From Prochlorococcus sp. AG-402-G19 (GTDB lineage: Bacteria; Cyanobacteriota; Cyanobacteriia; PCC-6307; Cyanobiaceae), in the NCBI GenBank assembly GCA_003279455.1, contig QCHU01000001.1, forward strand, positions 62,001 through 126,000: 64,000 nucleotides of DNA. The letters are read 5' to 3'. The notes beneath the pieces were generated by a model, which saw only the letters and a list, made by a program, of their open reading frames with translations, searched no databases and was not told the origin of the DNA. Positions 61,607-64,000 of this stretch are shown in pieces (positions within the stretch are counted from its first letter, which is position 1; the number at the start of each line of letters is the position of its first letter). Both the position numbers and the translations under genes were made by a program.

Positions 61607-62227
61607 TTATAAGTTTAGGATTATAGTTTCATCATCAGGACGCTTATCAAATGATTTAACAAAAGAATATCCATCAGGGTTTAATTTAAAAAGCTCCCAG
61701 TCATTAGGAAATCTTTTCAATAATGCACCCATTGATAATGGTTGAACAAAGTAAAGTACCTTCCATTTTTCAGCAAATCTTTTTCTCATTTCCCTACCGA
61801 CACTTCCGATTCCTACTATTGGATCTTCCAACTTTCCGTTAACCATAATTACCGTTGAATTAGTATGAGAACATACTTGCTCAAACATCTCAATATCATA
61901 TGGTTGAGGAGAACAGACTAATAATAAAGAATTCAACGAGTCTGTAGAATTAATAAACTCCTTAAATGTAAAAATCTTATTAGCCAATTCAGGGTTATCT
62001 CTTTTAGCAAGAGCCGCTCCACCAGCATCGGCCCATAATAAAACATTATCGAATTTAATTTCAGTTAGTTTGTTAGATAAACGAATAATTATTGGATTGA
62101 TTCGTAATCCTTCGAATTTAAGGTTGATAGAAAGAAAGGATTGTTCTGAATTACTTGAAAAATAACTTTGAATTGATTCAAATACATTTGTTTCAGCTTC
62201 TCTAAGATCTGAGGGTAGGATATTCAT
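61607..62227 (-). CDS. DUF1995 family protein
   Basis: LPSDLREAETNVFESIQ ... LLWADAGGAALAKRD ... VGREMRKRFAEKWKVLYFVQPLSMGALLKRFPNDWELF. Confidence 0.8.
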   Translation of the reverse strand: MNILPSDLREAETNVFESIQSYFSSNSEQSFLSINLKFEGLRINPIIIRLSNKLTEIKFDNVLLWADAGGAALAKRDNPELANKIFTFKEFINSTDSLNSLLLVCSPQPYDIEMFEQVCSHTNSTVIMVNGKLEDPIVGIGSVGREMRKRFAEKWKVLYFVQPLSMGALLKRFPNDWELFKLNPDGYSFVKSFDKRPDDETIILNL

Positions 62228-62237
62228 AATTTGATGA

Positions 62238-63419
62238 TCATTGATTTTTGAGTTCTAAAGATTGCAATAATTCATATATTATATTTGAAACTGAATTAAT
62301 ATCATCATTTGAAATCCATGGACCAATAGTTATTCTTAATCCAGATTCTTGGAGTGGTTTGTCAATATTAATTGCTACCAGTATGGGATTTGGTCCTTGA
62401 CTAGATGATGAGCAAGCACTACCACTGCTTATATAGACGCCATGTTGTGACAATAAACGAACAATTTCTCTACCATTAATTGGAATCATTGATTTTGTAT
62501 GACAGAGAAATGAGAGATTATTCGGTAATCGTTCTTTAGGATGACCAGTAAATGTAAGTTGTTTATTCTTAACTAGATTATTTTTTAAAATAGAAGTCAT
62601 TTTAGAAACATTATTCTCAGGAAATAAAGTTTCATTAGCACTAACTTCTATATATTCATTTAGTAGGTCAATTGCTGTCGAAAAACCTGCAATAAGCGGA
62701 ACTGACTCAGTACCAGATCTTATAGAGCCATTCTTAAACCCATAGGTAGGATCATTCATTAATAAATCTCGAACGCCATTTCGCAACATTAATAATCCAA
62801 TTCCTTTAGGCCCTTGAAGTTTATGCGCAGAGGCACTAAGCATATCAACATTTAAATTACTCCAATCAAAAAGACCGCTAGGGAGGACCTGTGTTGCATC
62901 AGTATGAAAAAGTATATTTCGTTTTTTACATTCCATTCCTATGAGATTTATGGGCTGAATGGATCCAATCTCACTTTGCCCCCAGATTATCGAAACAATT
63001 TTTGTCGGAGGAGATAACATTTCATCCAATAGATTTAAGTCAATAATTCCATAATTATCTACAGGCCAGTATTTAATATCCCAGCCATCATTACGCAATT
63101 GATTGGCTATTAAGTTAATCGAAGGGTGTTCAACGCTACTTATAACTAGTCTTCCTTTATCAAGATTTTTAGATACAGATTTAAGAGCAAGATAATTCGA
63201 TTCCGTTGCTCCAGAAGTGAAATATAAGTCGTCAGATGAAGCTTTTAATTTATTAGCTATTGACAATCTAGATCTTTCTAAAATATCTCTTGCAATAACT
63301 CCAACTTTATGAATACTTGATGGATTCCCCCAGCATTCAGATTGTATATCCTGTAATTTATTAATAACATCAATATGTGGCGGAGTAGTCGCTGATGCAT
63401 CGAGATAAATATTTTTCAT
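62238..63419 (-). CDS. cysteine desulfurase (NifS/IscS family)
   Basis: IYLDASATTPPH, SGATESNYLA, HTDATQVLPSG, SASAHKLQGPKGIGLL, SSGSACSSSSQGPN. Confidence 0.95.
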   Translation of the reverse strand: MKNIYLDASATTPPHIDVINKLQDIQSECWGNPSSIHKVGVIARDILERSRLSIANKLKASSDDLYFTSGATESNYLALKSVSKNLDKGRLVISSVEHPSINLIANQLRNDGWDIKYWPVDNYGIIDLNLLDEMLSPPTKIVSIIWGQSEIGSIQPINLIGMECKKRNILFHTDATQVLPSGLFDWSNLNVDMLSASAHKLQGPKGIGLLMLRNGVRDLLMNDPTYGFKNGSIRSGTESVPLIAGFSTAIDLLNEYIEVSANETLFPENNVSKMTSILKNNLVKNKQLTFTGHPKERLPNNLSFLCHTKSMIPINGREIVRLLSQHGVYISSGSACSSSSQGPNPILVAINIDKPLQESGLRITIGPWISNDDINSVSNIIYELLQSLELKNQ

Positions 63420-63431
63420 ATAGAAGAGTGA

Positions 63432-64000
63432 TTAAATATCTATCTCTCCACTAAATACTTTTAATGCAGGCCCCTGCATTAAAACTGGACCTGCTTGATT
63501 GGGCCATTCAATTTCTAACTTTCCGCCAGGTAAATAGACATTAGCTTTATTTAAAGTTTTACCTAGTTTAGCTGTTACCACAAGACATGCACAAGCTCCA
63601 GTTCCACAAGCCAATGTGGGTCCACATCCTCTCTCCCATACTTTAACTTTAAAATTTGACTTATCAATTAATTCTACAAAGTGAACATTAGTATCATTGG
63701 GAAATGTAGAGTGTTTTTCAAGGTATCTACCCCACTTTTCAAAAGGTATATTTTCAATTTTATCAACAAATACGATCATATGAGGATTCCCCATACTAGC
63801 AGCATAAACATTTAAAGTTTGATCATTTATTGTGATCTTTCCATTAGGAACTTTTAAATTATTAATTAACAATTTTGTAGGTATTTCTTCAGGAGAAAGG
63901 ATAGGTTCTCCCATATTTACTTTGATATTTTCATTACTATCAATAGAGGTAATAATCAGACCAGCTTTAGTTTCGATTCGAATCTCAGACTTATCTTTAA
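63432..64000 (-). CDS. dapF: diaminopimelate epimerase, 5' end beyond window
   Basis: WERGCGPTLACGTGACACLV, GNPHMIVFVD; frame stays open through the window end (KDKSEIRIETKAGLIITSIDSNENIKVNMGEPILS). Confidence 0.95.
   Translation of the reverse strand, partial: KDKSEIRIETKAGLIITSIDSNENIKVNMGEPILSPEEIPTKLLINNLKVPNGKITINDQTLNVYAASMGNPHMIVFVDKIENIPFEKWGRYLEKHSTFPNDTNVHFVELIDKSNFKVKVWERGCGPTLACGTGACACLVVTAKLGKTLNKANVYLPGGKLEIEWPNQAGPVLMQGPALKVFSGEIDI

Overview
AT-rich, densely coding chromosomal window that looks like a marine picocyanobacterium, most likely Prochlorococcus. This is inferred from gene content (chlH, psb30-like ORF, DUF3038/DUF4335, ycf20-like, CCB2/4-like, zam-like RNB protein, hemJ), low GC and many very small ORFs. 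Most of the window is core housekeeping: folP(partial), chlH, dapB, mfd, fmt, tldE/tldD, ubiX, recJ, rpmF, a peroxiredoxin, tRNA-Met(CAT), trmL, cobU, lptC-like, metG, rpsR, rpmG, pheT, metH, ilvE, cobN, hemJ, uvrC, coaD, dacB-like, cysteine desulfurase and dapF(partial). No CRISPR array, prophage, transposon or rRNA was recognised. The best second-look items are: (1) an FtsH-family ATPase with intact Walker A/B whose zinc-protease HEXXH site is replaced by QIIGK and which lacks the first TM helix; (2) an RNase II/R-family (Zam-like) protein missing the catalytic Asp cluster and the RRY motif, in the same window as an RNB protein that keeps both; (3) a gene-sparse 31-35.5 kb segment next to a tRNA carrying several microprotein genes, including two pairs of apparent paralogs, a 19-aa ORF followed by a perfect terminator, a Cys-rich 36-aa ORF, and an ORF interrupted by an in-frame TGA; (4) a 1-nt frameshift in a PNPOx-like flavoprotein; (5) a ~730-nt non-coding region after pheT with a perfect 15-bp inverted repeat; (6) an RHH-like + J-domain fusion. 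All calls come from reading motifs; no database search was run.
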